Below, one piece after another: positions 1 through 15,500 of a stretch of DNA of 64,000 nucleotides. Below the pieces are notes generated by a model. That model did no database searches. It saw only the letters and a list, made by a program, of their open reading frames with translations, and was not told where the DNA came from. The stretch is taken from the NCBI RefSeq assembly GCF_021462225.1, contig NC_061806.1, forward strand, positions 29,683,644 to 29,747,643, in the 5' to 3' direction. This DNA comes from Girardinichthys multiradiatus. Taxonomy: Eukaryota > Chordata > Actinopteri > Cyprinodontiformes > Goodeidae. Both the position numbers and the translations under genes were made by a program. The stretch's first letter is position 1, and every line of letters starts with the position of its first letter.

Positions 1-3000
1 AGATACATGGGTACAACATAAATAAATCAAGACAATAAAAGGTTTGAAGAATGAAGGAGATAATGTTTGTTGAACATTTTGCTCATTGCTTCCATCAAGT
101 GGAATAAGATGGATCTGTGCAGAGAAACCCCGAGCTGATCTCTCCAAATATCACCATTTAGGATTAATGTGGCAAAACTTTCTTGATGTTTAATGTCAGA
201 GAAATAATCTTTAGCTTGATAAAAATCTTCAGAAAGCTTTAAAACACCTTTAGGTGAACCTTAAAATCAAAACTGAACAAATATGTTTGAAAGGCATTAC
301 AAAATAAAAAGCTTATAACAAAGCAGTTTGGTGTGATTAAGTGGTTTAATCCACAAATATGACAAGGCAAAAAACAATGAGCTTCTTCCACAACAGTTTT
401 CAGACAGATGAATATTTTGTCAGCAAACAATGATCCAACCAGTACCTTTTGTTCCACCCGCCATCTTACATTTCAGACTTCTAGAAACAGAATCAATAAT
501 GCCATATTTCCACTCTTATAATGCAAGTAGGCCAAGCAAAGACTTCCCAACATGTGCACCTCAAATGTGCAAAGGATATAAGACTTTTACCAACTATGTT
601 TCTGAGAGTTACAGTACTAGTACAGTGGCATCAATTAATGCTTAGCTCCAACACAATTGAAACTAATGTTACACCAGAAGGGTAACTTACTGAGTATATC
701 AGTAATCTGCTGATCAATTTCCCCAACAAAATCTTTATTGTCCAAGATTCCTTCAGTTCATCCAAAATTTTCTCTTCAGATGATTCCCACATAATATAGA
801 AAATTCTTTTTGATCACCTGAAACATGGAAGTGTGACCAAAAAAAAGGCAGAAACAGAAGAAATCTGTAAGTACCGTAAATGCTTTTTCACAGTCGTGTG
901 AAAAATATTTAACTTAATCTTATCTTAATCTTATCTTAATCTTATACATCTACAAAAAATAAGTTCCAAACTACTGTATGAAATAAAATGTGCTTTATGT
1001 ATTTTAAACAGGCATCAAAACTTGCAGAAGTGACAAAGAATCCCAGATGTATTTGTTGTCACATTATGTACAGACAAGAACAGAAACATCATGGATTAGG
1101 GCTACCCCCCAGGGGAAAAGAAGTAGAAGCAAGCACACAGGCAGGAAAATACCCACCGGTGAGTTCCTGTCAGCTGGATGCCACAGTCAGGTGGGGGTGC
1201 ATGAATCGCAGGTTAATGGGGGGTTGTCATTGTGATCGATTATACTCCGGAGGATCTCTGCAAGATATGGCAGCATGGCAGCAGGGAGATCGTCTGGGAT
1301 AGGCGGCTCATTTCAGATTCAACAATATTTACATAAAAACCCTGAAAAAAGGGCATCAATGGGCTGACAGGATGCCAAATCGAACAGAAACTTAAAGAGC
1401 AGAAAACACAGAAAATGAACAAAGACAGAAGACTAAATCCAATCCCCCCTGGTAGAAATACTTTGACTTTAGAATTCATGGGTTTAATTACTTCAACAAT
1501 CAGGTGTTACATTCATGTTGCAGCTTATATTTCCGTCAATCTGCCAACGTCAATAACATTGTGGGAAGCCAAAGATTTTTTGCAGCATTTCTCTGTGCTT
1601 GTTCACTGAAAACGAAGAAGCAGTTCTGAAAGCACAAGTTTATAAAAAAAAAAAAGGGCAGGAAAAGGAAGACAAAATCCGAGACGTCAGGTGAAATGAG
1701 TGTGAGAAATTAGGAACTTTATCATGCCACAGCTGAAACATAGAAAGGGACAGAAGTGGAAGATGAACAGTGGAGCAGAAAAAAAGAGCTCAGATGAAGC
1801 GAGAAGAAACTCATCTCACGATACTCTCTAATTAAGCATAATGAAATATGTCAGAAATAAAAAATAAAAACCGCCTGGGGCACTTTCCAGCTTTAACATA
1901 CAATAACAAAAGGCACTGGTGCCATTTAAGTAACGACTCAAACAAATGTCTGTGCAGTCAGGGAAATCTATGTGATTTCTCAGACTCAAGGCAGCGCTGC
2001 TGATATTTCTCAGGAACAAGAACACCTTCCTCTCTGTTTGAGTGCAGAACAATATAAAGATAAACTTTACAATTTGCTGAAAGAAAACAGACTTATTGTC
2101 ATCCAGCCAAGCATTTATTCCATCCAAAGTGTGTTCTACATCACGTTGCATTCAGCCAAAGCTGACTTTCACAAGGCTGGCCTATACAGGAAAAATCAAA
2201 AGCTAAAGCTCCTGCTGCTAAAATTTGCCTTTATTAGACGGTTTACAGAGAAATGTTTACAGAAATTACACCAAATCCCCGCTGTAGCCTGCAGCCCTTT
2301 GGAAGCCTGAACATAATGTAAAAATCCACCTGAAAAAGGATTGGTGTAGAACCCGGACCGAGACACAGAGAGAAATATGCTGAGGCACATTTTGTGTTCA
2401 ACGTTTCTGTCCTGCTGTCTGTGGCTAATGTGAAAGGTTAAACAGTTTATCCTCAGCACATTTATTTATTATGAACATTTCCATGTTGTAATGTTTCAGG
2501 TTTTCGTCCAGTGAAAACCCAGCAATGAATTTCGCTCCAACAGTCCATGTTACATATCCTGTTAACTGTCGCTTTAACTCTTAAGATGCAATTCCCATTT
2601 TAATGTTTGAAAATCAAGGAGTTCAAAGATCATGCAGGTCCAGTAATCTATTTTTTACTGTATCAAAGTAACACACAGTGCATTTATAAATACGGGTTAT
2701 ACTAACATGGCTTAAAGTTTAATGGACCCTTTTTGAAAATCCACGTAAATGATCGACTGCAAGATAATTACTTTAGTTGGATAAACACAGGTCTAAAGGT
2801 ATTACATGGTTTAAAGTTTACAGAAAACAAGCAAACATCCTGTTCCTACAGGTGAAATCTTTTTTAATGAAACAACAGGAAAGGCTTCAGAGTTACCAGG
2901 TTTTTTTCTACAGCTTCATGGTATGAGGGAAACTTCCAACAATGATAATATTGCTGAATATTGCTATCACAATGCTGATTATAAATAAACCCACATTTTT

Positions 3001-3294
3001 CTGACTTCTCTCTTTTCCTTCATCACATGTCCTCACCACTGTGAGCTTCTGCATAAAACAGTGGGAACTGTTGCACCAAGGCCTGAACTGTAGTCACATT
3101 TAGCTGTAAAAATTGACCACGAAACAGTTTTATTTGTCGATCAGCCCAAAATGACCGTTCTTTGTTGTTGTGATGTTTTCCTGTATTTAGGTTCATGAAA
3201 CTCTCATTTTGTGAAGGTTTGAAATATTGGACAATTTACTAACAGATCCTATTACATTGGATGGCATATTGTTTGGCATCTGCAGTTTCAATAA
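1..3294. other. Unclassified non-coding DNA
   Basis: No coding exon, RNA gene or recognisable mobile element is supported here. The open frames are short (112 codons or fewer), lie on both strands and show no domain motifs. The stretch is AT-rich and contains a three-unit minisatellite at 913-945. A GTGAGT donor-like site near 1157 (after ACCCACCG) has no convincing open exon attached to it. Confidence 0.5.
913..945. repeat. 11-bp minisatellite, three perfect units
   Basis: Three tandem copies of the unit cttaatcttat run without a mismatch. Perfect identity suggests recent slippage. No function is implied. Confidence 0.9.
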
Positions 3295-3296
3295 TA

Positions 3297-3499
3297 CAGG
3301 TCCTTCTCAAAATATTAGCATATTGTGATAAAGTTCATTATTTTCCATAATGTCATGATGAAAATTTAACATTCATATATTTTAGATTAATTGCACACTA
3401 ACTGAAATATTTCAGGTCTTTTATTGTCTTAATACGGATGATTTTGGCATACAGCTCATGAAAACCCAAAATTCCTATCTCACAAAATTAGCATATCAT
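3297..3499 (+). repeat. Left terminal inverted repeat of Tc1-like element
   Basis: About 203 bp, nearly the exact reverse complement of 4514-4716. It starts CAGGTCCTTCTC and ends near AATTAGCATATCATT. Confidence 0.9.
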
Positions 3500-3667
3500 T
3501 AAAAGGGTCTCTAAACGAGCTATGAACCTCATCATCTGAATCAACGAGTTAACTCTAAACACCTGCAAAAGATTCCTGAGGCCTTTAAAACTCCCAGCCT
3601 GGTTCATCACTCAAAACACCAATCATGGGTAAGACTGCCGACCTGACTGCTGACCTGACTCCAGACC

Positions 3668-4438
3668 TTGGGGGACCTGCAGAAGCAGTGGACTGAGTCT
3701 GGAGTAGAAACATCCAGAGCCACCGTGCACAGGCGTGAGCAGGAAATGGGCTACAGGTGCCGCATTCCCCAGGTCAAGCCACTTTTGAACCAGAAACAGC
3801 GGCAGAAGCGCCTGACCTGGGCTACAGAGAAGCAGCACTGGACTGTTGCTCAGTGGTCCAAAGTACTTTTTTCGGATGAAAGCAAATTCTGCATGTCATT
3901 CAGAAATCAAGGTGCCAGAGTCTGGAGGAAGACTGGGGAGAAGGAAATGCCAAAATGCCAGAGGTCCAGTGTCAAGTACCCACAGTCAGTGATGGTCTGG
4001 GGTGCCGTGTCAGCTGCTGGTGTTGTTCCACTGTGTTTTATCAAGGGCAGGGTCAATGCAGCTAGCTATCAGGAGATTTTGGAGCACTTCATGCTTCCAT
4101 CTGCTGAAAAGCTTTATGGAGATGAAGATTTCATTTTTCAGCACGACCTGGCACCTGCTCACAGTGCCAAAACCACTGGTAAATGGTTTACTGACCATGG
4201 TATCACTGTGCTCAATTGGCCTGCCAACTCTCCTGACCTGAACCCCATAGAGAATCTGTGGGATATTGTGAAGAGAACGTTGAGAGACTCAAGACCCAAC
4301 ACTCTGGATGAGCTAAAGGCCGCTATCGAAGCATCCTGGGCCTCCATAAGACCTCAGCAGTGCCACAGGCTGATTGCCTCCATGCCACGCCGCATTGAAG
4401 CAGTCATTTCTGCAAAAGGATTCCCGACCAAGTATTGA
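3668..4438 (+). pseudogene. Tc1-like transposase, N-terminally deleted
   Basis: The open frame encodes 256 residues of a Tc1/mariner transposase, the enzyme that excises and inserts its own element. The catalytic core is intact by eye: first Asp in FSDESKF (residue 70), second Asp in FQHDLAPAH (160) and Glu in SPDLNPIE (195). There are 34 residues between the last two, giving the classic DD34E. The C-terminus ends in the usual PTKY. Family members are about 340 residues; the missing part is the N-terminal paired-like helix-turn-helix. The expected start ATG (3625) is still present after the TIR, but its frame runs into TGA within about 24 codons. The junction lies in a repetitive CTGACCTGACT stretch at about 3640-3665, pointing to an internal deletion of roughly 200 bp that also shifted frame. 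The surviving frame has no ATG at its start (TTG at 3668). Confidence 0.88.
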
Positions 4439-4513
4439 GGGCATAACTGTACATGATTATTTGATGGTTGACGTTTTTTTGTATTAAAAACACTTTTCTT
4501 TTATTGGTCGGAT

Positions 4514-4716
4514 GAAATATGCTAATTTTGTGAGATAGGAATTTTGGGTTTTCATGAGCTGTATGCCAAAATCATCCGTATTAAGACAATAAAAGACCTG
4601 AAATATTTCAGTTAGTGTGCAATGAATCTAAAATATATGAATGTTAAATTTCCATCATGACATTATGGAAAATAATTAACTTTATCACAATATGCTAATA
4701 TTTTGAGAAGGACCTG
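4514..4716 (-). repeat. Right terminal inverted repeat of Tc1-like element
   Basis: Mirror of 3297-3499, with only scattered substitutions. It ends AAGGACCTG followed by the TA duplication and a short (TA)n run. Confidence 0.9.
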
Positions 4717-4718
4717 TA

Positions 4719-7547
<2,829 letters not shown>

Positions 7548-7597
7548 CAGTTCAGACCAAAAGTTTAGACACACCTTCTCATTCACAAGACTAATGT

Positions 7598-7684
7598 TAG
7601 CCACCTTTTGCTTTGATTACTGCTCCGCACACTCTTGGCATTCTGTTGATGAGCTTCAAGAGGTAGTCACCTGAAATGGTTTTC
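7598..7684 (+). repeat. Left arm of internal inverted repeat
   Basis: Eighty-seven bases that are nearly the exact reverse complement of 8751-8837, with only about three mismatches seen. This arm is upstream of the transposase start and is an antisense copy of the C-terminal coding region. Confidence 0.88.
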
Positions 7685-7807
7685 ACTTCACAGGTGTGCC
7701 CTGTCAGGTTTAATAAGTGGGATTTCAAGCCTTATAAATGGGGTTGGGACCATCAGTTGTGTTGTGCAGGAGGTGGATAGACTGAATAGACTGTTAGAAT
7801 TTGTATT

Positions 7808-8859
7808 ATGGCAAGAAAAAATCAGCTAAGTAAAGAAAAACGAGTGGCCATCATTACTTTAAGAAATGAAGGTCAGTCAGTCCGAACAATTGGGAAAACT
7901 TTGAAAGTGTCCCCAAGTGCAGTCGCAAAAACCATCAAGCGCTACAAAGAAACTGTCTCACATGAGGACCGCCCCAGGAAAGGAAGACCAAGAGTCACCT
8001 CTGCTGCGGACGATAAGTTCATCCGAGTCACCAGCCTCAGAAATCACAGGTTAACAGCAGCTCAGATTAGAGAACAGGTCAATGCCACACAGAGTTCTAG
8101 CAGCAGACACATCTCTAGAACAACTGTTAAGAAGAGACTGTGTGAATCAGGCCTTCATGGTAAAATAGCTGCTAGGAAACCACTGCTGAGGACAGGCAAC
8201 AAGCAGAAGAGACTTGTTTGGGCTAAAGGACACAAGGAAAGGTCATTAGACCAGTGGAAATCTGTGCTTTGGTCTGATGAGTCCAAGTTTGACATCTTTG
8301 GTTCCAACCACCATGTCTTTGTGCGGCGCAGAAGAGGTGAACGGATGGACTCTACATGCCTGGTTCCCACCGTGAAGCATGGAGGAGGAGGTGTGATGGT
8401 GTGTGAGTGCTTTGCTGGTGACACTGTTGGGGATTTATTCAAAATTGAAGGCATACTGAACCAGCATGGCTACCACAGCATCTTGCAGCGGCATGCTATT
8501 CCATCCGGTTTGCGTTTAGTTGGACCATCATTTATTTTTCAACAGGACAATGACCCCAAACACACCTCCAGGCTGTGTAAGGGCTATTTGACCAAGAAGG
8601 AGAGTGATGGGTGCTGCGCCAGATGACCTGGCCTCCACAGTCACCGGACCTGAACCCAATCGAGATGGTTTGGGGTGAGCTGGACCGCAGAGTGAAGGCA
8701 AAAGGGCCAACAAGTGCTAAGCATCTCTGGGAACTCCTTCAAGACTGTTGGAAAACCATTTCAGGTGACTACCTCTTGAAGCTCATCAACAGAATACCAA
8801 GAGTGTGCGGAGCAATAATCAAAGCAAAAGGTGGCTACTTTGAAGAACCTAGAATATAA
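7808..8859 (+). pseudogene. Tc1-family DD38E transposase with single frameshift
   Basis: The first frame (7808-8626) starts MARKNQLSKEKR at an ATG. It carries a helix-turn-helix (about residues 8-48), a GRPR-type hook (about 55-63, RPRKGRPR), a second helix-turn-helix (about 82-112), and the catalytic Asp residues D157 (WSDESKF) and D247 (FQQDNDPKH). It then stops at 8624. The rest of the protein continues in another frame from 8611, with the catalytic Glu in SPDLNPIE at 8662-8664, and ends at 8859. The break fits loss of one G in the run at 8609-8611. Joined, the frame would be about 350 residues, the normal family length. Substitutions such as Cys-Glu within VMVCECF (residues 197-202), where the family usually has Trp-Gly, suggest further damage. 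The protein would bind the element's ends and catalyse cut-and-paste movement; this copy cannot make it intact. Confidence 0.92.
8751..8837 (-). repeat. Right arm of internal inverted repeat, inside transposase coding end
   Basis: Reverse complement of 7598-7684. It encodes roughly 29 codons of the transposase C-terminal part, from about GKPFQ-like sequence to KGGY, so the same bases act as coding sequence and as an inverted-repeat arm. Confidence 0.88.
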
Positions 8860-9519
8860 GACATATTTTCAGTTGTTTCACACTTTTTTGTTCAGTATAT
8901 AATTCCACATGTGTTAATTCATAGTTTTGATGCTTTCAGTGTGAAGCTACAATATTCAGTCATGAAAATAAAGAAAACTCTTTGAATGAGAAGGTGTGTC
9001 CAAACCTTTGGTCTGTACTGTAGGTGTTAGGGCCTTTAATTGGGAGCTGAAGCATATTAAGGAGGCTTCTATTTTAAGAAGCTTTTAAGATCTGCTCCGG
9101 TCCATTTTATGTTTCTCATTGATGAGGAAAATAAATCACTGAAGCTATAAACGCACAGAGAATCTTTCATTTTTCACAAATAAAATACTGACAGACTTAG
9201 TTTGTATACTTAAAAACAAAAGTTTCTAGTCCTGTTTTTCGTTCTGGTTTTCCATTTTATTAAAAATATATAAAAAATAAAATCGGCAGCCTGTGGAGAA
9301 GATATGGAACGTGAGCTGAGTTTAGACCATCGTGACACAGGTTAGTTTTACCCTACTGATAATGTGTTGTTGCAACAGTCATCCTGCTCAGTGTCCCAAG
9401 TGAAATTAAAGCTCTTAATCAACTTTAACCAAGCTTGGCACCTGTTAGAAGGTTTTCCAGTTTTGTTTTTTAATATCCTTGTTGATATTTTCGAATATCA
9501 TGAAGTGTGGAAATTGTTT

Positions 9520-9595
9520 TGACATGTTTGGACTATGCTTTTGACTGCTGCTGTGCATCAAATGTCCACTTGTGGGACAATAAAGAACCGAACTT
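9520..9595 (+). mobile_element. LINE 3'-tail relic
   Basis: The sequence GTGGGACAATAAAGAACC, preceded by a GCTGCTGTGCATCAAATG stretch, resembles the 3' untranslated ends of teleost CR1/L2/Rex-like LINEs, which end in a polyadenylation-like AATAAAG. No reverse transcriptase coding survives upstream. It could be a chance resemblance. Confidence 0.4.
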
Positions 9596-9599
9596 CAGG

Positions 9600-12500
9600 A
9601 AGTCATGAAATCAGTAATCTCATGGTTATCTTTTAAATTAGACTGAATGTTATTGTAGTTCTGACTGAATGGATACAGATGTGATAAACTAATATAAGGT
9701 GACAGGTTCTTTATTCCCATTACTGCAACTGCTCGCAGGTTTCCATTCAGGAAGGTTGGAGGTTACTGCAAATAATTCAACCTTTTACTAATGGCCACAC
9801 GTTAGCAAATCATTAGATCAATTCATTGTGTGCACATTCGCTTGTGCATATTCCTTCTGCGAGGAAATATCCATCCTCTGCATCAGGACATGAAGGTCCA
9901 TGGGGCCACGCCACTGACATTTCTGTGCAACCCTGAAAATGTATAAATCATTATCAATAGTCATGTGGCTAGCCTGCAAACTGTACATGCATCTGAAACA
10001 GCCAACCGTTTAAAAAGGCAGCGCCAACAGACAGAAAAGGCAGAAGAATAAGAACCAGGATGTTTATTCTGAAAGTATTCCACACAGCTTAGTGTTTTCC
10101 AAACCTCTTCAGCTGCTAGGTGAAGCACAAAGGCCACTGACAAAAATGTGCATACCTCCTTCTTTACTTTCCCCATTAGAGGTGTCCAGTGAACAACTTA
10201 ACTGAAACATTAATGTCACCTGGCAAGAGCCAAGAAGGCTGAAACTGGAGATCAGGTAATGCACTTTTGCTTGGACAGGTGGCTTAGAAGGGGAAGTTTG
10301 TGCAACCTGTGTTCAGACTTTCTGCAACGTAGCTGGTTTTTCTAAAGCTTTGTACATTTTTAAAAGCTTTTTAGAGAGCTCTAGTTTTCTCTGCCGGACC
10401 AAAACCAGATCCAGGCTGTCCACGAATACTGCGGCTGCACAATATTCAGGAACCTGCGATATGCAGTGATGTTGGTGAATGTCGCAATAATGATATGACT
10501 ATCTGTAATAAACAAGTGAACGGTGTTACTGTTTTTATGCTTTGGGTTCAAGGCAAACAGACGACAGATAATGAGTCATCTATTCAGCTACTGGAAGAAA
10601 CATAAAACTCATCATTTCCATCTCAGCAGCAAGGTTTTATTGAAAACGTGTTGTCTAGCTGTTGTAATCAGTTGTTCTGATAATGAAACAATTTAGTTAT
10701 AGTTTTTACCATCTTACCACCTCTTTACCTTTTAAAATATGAGTAAAACACCAGGGCTTTAATTCAATTTAATATGAGAATGTACAGCATGTTCTAATTG
10801 CATTTAAAAGACAAACACAATTATTAACAAGCCAAATTATTTTTGCTACAACAATTAATATTACATTCATAATAAGCTCATCAATACTGTATATTATGCA
10901 ACAAAGTTTAGAGGTAGTTTTCAAGTTCAAGCTGAATTGGTCTTTCTTTTTACTTTAAACAAGGATAAAGTGTATTATCCTCCTTTGAGTTGCTAACCAG
11001 CAGTGTGGGGAAGAGGGATTGCTGCTCTCCAGCCTTAAATTAAAAGAACTTTAGGTTGCAAGAAAATATTTGCAATTTTTTGAAACTTTATTAGTTTAAG
11101 AAGCAAAACGCTGTTTTAAATTTACTGTTAAATAATCCAATAAAAGCAAAGAACAAGTGTAGAATTGGTCTTCCAAGTTTTTTCCAAGAAAATATTCTTT
11201 ATGCTGTTATATAAGCTTGTAAAACAGAAAAGGTTGCTCTTTTGAATGATAGATCCACCTTTAGTTCAAAGGTCGTAGATGAGACTCCCCGAAAAAAACA
11301 AATGCTGCCAAACAAGCTTCAAGTCATTTGGGGATAAACTTGTTTTTCTGTGTAGAAAAACAAGACTTAAAGTTAGCAGCTGTCTGATTAAAAATGTAAA
11401 ACATATTGTAACGGAATACTAAATCCATAAATCTGTTATTACTACATTTATTTATCCTGAATCATAATTTTTTTTACATCTTGGCTGTCGCATAGCTAAG
11501 TAGACTTACTCTGTCAATGTCATGCAAAGTATCCGTATGAATCTGAAATATGTCTCAGGCTAAAAGAGGTAGTTTTCTCTGACATTGTCATTTTCAGCAA
11601 GAGGGACAATGTTGTTCTAAGAAATCCGAACTGGCACCTGAGACATTTAGAAAATGGTTAAAATAAGAGGGTAAATTCAAGGGTGAGCAATAAGGAAAGC
11701 TGATTTGAATAGATTAGAAGGGGAGACAGAAGATGGAGGGGGTGAGAGGACATGAATGGCAGCATGAAGGAGAGGAAACACTATGACAGGAGGATGAAGG
11801 AGAATGCAGACAGCAGGGGAGCAGATGTGACGAATGAAAAATCAAGCAAGAGAGGGCAACGGCAAGGCAGAAAGGTGAGAGGAAAGGAGCTGAATAACAA
11901 AGAGATGCAAGTCAAGGAGACACAAAGACACAGGATGCTCCTGAGTGATGGAGACGAAACAGCAGATTAGTGGAAACCCCGACAAAGGCAGTGAAATGAC
12001 TAAATGACCAACAGGCGAATCAGGAGAGGGGAGTGAATCCACTAAACAAGCCTGCAGCCTGACAGTAATTGTACTGCACACAGATGTCCGTTTAAGGTAA
12101 TGGAATGTGTGAAAGCTGCTTCTGTTCTAACTTGCATTGATCTGAGATCAGACAACTGCAGCTGGCTCACAAAAACACCCCCAATATAGAAATGCATGTT
12201 GGGTCTGCCGCAAAGCGGAACTGGACCCTGCAGTAGAATGCAAACCAATGCTTCTGCAGGCAATCAAATACAAACTGACCAACCAAACATGCTGGCATGG
12301 TGAAATAAAGGGCACAGATGCTTGAGCGTAAGGCAAACAGAAGCAGGAACATTCTGAGGCTCAGGATGAGCTAGCTCCATGGAAGACATGTGGCGGAGTG
12401 AGATTCTCACAATCACCTTGAGTAAAATCACCATGATTTTATGGAATTAACACAAATTTTATGCAACATGATGTTTCATAAAACTCTGGTAACTCCACCG

Positions 12501-15500
12501 TTTCTCTGGCATCTCATTAAAATGATTTTCAACTCCCTAAACCCTTGGTATAAACCGATATCAGTAACCAGCACATAACTTCTGTTCAGCTTGTTTAAAA
12601 CCCATTTTCAGGGGATTACTTTACAATATTACTTACAAAAAACGTTGGCTTATTGTTTAAGGAGATGCAGGTGCATGTCCAGGGCCCTTTTGTGTTAAAT
12701 AATTAGACTTTTTTAAATACATTTTGAGCCTGGTCAACATGGAAATATTAGAAACTAAACTTCTAAGGGAAAAACGACGCGTAAACAAAGGTAAACCAAA
12801 GACGAAGTGTGGTTCAGTTACTTTGACTTGCAGGTTTGGTGTTTTAAAATGGTATATAGACCGTGGGGCTATTTTTATGTTTTAGCATTGAATCAAATGC
12901 CTCTCTGACTAATATGATTCATAGTTGGCTGCTATGATACAGTGAGACACGTCAGTGATTACAAGGTACCTGTGCTGAAGCCCTGTGGTAAATCTGTGCT
13001 CAGGGGAAACTGTCTCTGGTGTCAGCAAAGACCCACACTGGCTCTAAGGTGAAGATGTGGAAGCACGTTTAAGTTGAAGGCGTTTTTATTTTACCATCTG
13101 ATGCACATAGGCTGCATTCACACTCAAAATTTTGTAAGATCTCATTAAGATTAGTTAGAGAGAACACAGCTTATATGACTGCATTCATGGCCTCTATAAC
13201 ACCTGAAAGAAAGCGCTGTCAACAGCAACCTAAAAGTAGAACGCTGTTGTTGCACCAACAAAGCAGCATTTCAAACCTCAGGTGAACAAGTCAGCTCCTG
13301 CTCAGAAATCCAGAGATAACCCACTTTCAAACGTAAACGTCAAGGGACACAACAGCAATCGTGGGGGTTGAGATGCTCTTTAACAAAAAACATTATTAAC
13401 TGAAACCTAAATGAGAATGTGTGGACATGTTGGCAGACTTAATATATCACACACATCATTAATCAAAAGTGACTTGTGGTTCTTATTATTTATAATGAAT
13501 AATCATTTATTGGATTAGGTACCAGCTGCTGTCGGTTTCATTCTTGTTCCATTTTTTTCCTATTTGTCCTTCCTCACTTCAAACATGGCAGCAGACTAAT
13601 TATATTTGAATGTGAATGTCGTTCTGAGTGCCACCTCCTCTGATTTCCTCTGACCTGCTTGGTGTAGCTCCAGGCAAACGTCGCAGCTACTTCTCCTTTG
13701 TGAAGGTTTGATGTGAAACAGATGGAGGGTTGTTATTGTGTTGAGGTGATACATCCTGTCAGGTTGCTCTAGTTTATAATGATTGGCAGAAACGGTTCTG
13801 CCTCCTACAGGTCGGACATCTTACCAATTTGGCAGCACAATGATGTTAGGTGATTATGTTTTAAAGGACACTTTTTATCACTCTGCTGCTCTGCATTTCT
13901 GGGTTGTTTGTAACTATGGTTGCCATCAGCTTTGTATTATCTCGCTTTCTATAGAATGTACATCTGGTTCAATGCGTCTGTGTTTAGCTGTGTTTCTTTC
14001 CTTGAAGGAATCATTGACAAGGCTATTCCTCCCATAACAATGTGTTGTCAAGTTGTCAAGGTTACCTCTACCATTGAACCTGGCTCACTGATTCTTCGCA
14101 TAGCTGTGTGTTCCCTGGATAGAGTCAAAGATACAGCTGTAGCTGCCATTAACTTAATGTACTCTTGTATCCCATAGAACGTACTGATGACTCAATGCTC
14201 CTGTGGCATTACTGCGGTAAATTTTGAATATCCTCCCTGTTTTTTTACTTCCACAGGAAGTACTCTTGGCTCACTGCATTTGTATTAAGCCATGTCTCTT
14301 TCCTGTACAAATTATGAAATCTGAGCTTTGTTTTTTCTTTCTTATAGAAAGTACTGAGTCCTTCCTCACCCCCAGGCAATCACAGAAGATCAGAATTAGC
14401 TTGGTTCTGCTGAATTCAAGTGATTAGATTGCAGACAGACAGAAAGGTCCCACTGGGTCTGTAAACTACAGGTCATTTCTATTGGAATAAACTAAAATAT
14501 AATTTAATTTGAAATCTGGGGGGAACAGTTTTGGCAGTTGTCTTGTATGCGAGTATCCATTAAAATCAGGACATCAGCGTGACTGCACTGTGTTATTTTG
14601 GTCAAAGCAGGTTGATTAAAGCTGGTAATTAATCCATCTGTGGACAAAGATTAGAAACTGATACCCTGATGTGGGCGGGCCAACATCTGTGGGACAATTA
14701 TCCACTGATGATAGCCCTTCTATTGAAGTAACAAACCATCCGAACATGCAGAGAGGATGACATATGGCTGCAGACCCCTCATCTTACAAGATTTCTACCA
14801 GTGGATCACAAAGTAGCGGTAAACATTTTCCTAGACAACCGAAAACATCAAACATGTGGCTGCTCTAATTTCTTCATGCAAAAACAAATATTTGATTTAT
14901 CAAGTCTTCTTCCTAATTTATGTAAACGTGAATGGTTTTTATATTTATTTTTTAAACTGTTTCAGAGCCACATGAGACCATTTAAATGTCTTTGTTGTGC
15001 CCCAGTTAGATCTCAAATATTGTATCCAAGCCAAATAAAACGACAGCTGGACGATTAATACCTGAGAGGCTTAACTCTGAGCAATTTGGACACAACTTGA
15101 TCAAGCAGCTAAATTAAACTGCTTTTTAAAATAACTTCTGCTCCCTGTGGTCTCGCACTCTGGCTTTATTCTCAGGTTACTGTGGTGATACCTTGCTGCC
15201 AATCGGGTCTTGCAAAGAGTGAAAAATTGTCTTCTTGTCCAATTTTTCTTTTATAAAACAGCCATCTCCTCAGCCTTGCACCTCTAAAACAGTTGAATGA
15301 CGTTGAGTTTTACATATTTAACAGGATATAAGGAAGCTGAAGGTTGTTTCTATATGGGAGGATAGATGAAAGTGATGTGTTTGACAGATGTATCCGCAAC
15401 AGTCTAACCACTGAAAATCCAATTCATACTTTTCATTTCATTAAAATACATCTTCAACTGACCTCTCCAAGGCCTGCAAATAGGACTTACTTGGCAAGTT

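Larger units (their letters stand above)
3297..4716 (+). mobile_element. Tc1-like DNA transposon, long terminal inverted repeats, internally deleted
   Basis: This is a 1,420-bp element bounded by CAGGTCCTTCTC on the left and its reverse complement on the right. TA dinucleotides flank it (3295-3296 and 4717-4718), the target duplication expected of Tc1/mariner. The inverted repeats run about 203 bp (3297-3499 and 4514-4716) and match closely, so the copy is fairly young. Inside is a transposase frame on the plus strand that retains the DDE core but has lost the N-terminal DNA-binding part. The element is therefore probably not autonomous, although its ends could still be recognised by a full-length relative. 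Cut-and-paste transposition is known for the family; mobility of this copy is not shown. Confidence 0.93.
7548..9020 (+). mobile_element. Tc1-related DNA transposon with DD38E transposase (Intruder-like)
   Basis: The element is 1,473 bp, starts CAGTTCAGACCAAAAG and ends CCTTTGGTCTGTACTG. TA flanks both sides (7546-7547 and 9021-9022). The terminal inverted repeat is about 38 bp. A second inverted pair (7598-7684 / 8751-8837) lies inside it, and its right arm falls within the transposase coding end. The transposase frame is interrupted only by a one-base deletion, so insertion is recent. Spacing between the second Asp and the Glu is 38 residues once the frameshift is allowed for. This matches the DD38E 'Intruder' sibling lineage of Tc1 described in fishes; that lineage assignment is inference from spacing. 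Confidence 0.93.

Noticed and set aside
1150..1170. GTGAGT donor-like site
   Set aside because: No open exon or acceptor partner; such hexamers occur by chance.
1828..2310. Overlapping open frames of 107 and 112 codons on opposite strands
   Set aside because: No domain, no splice sites placed sensibly and no family resemblance.
10430..10510. Possible hAT-type end sequence
   Set aside because: Too short and diverged, with no partner end found.
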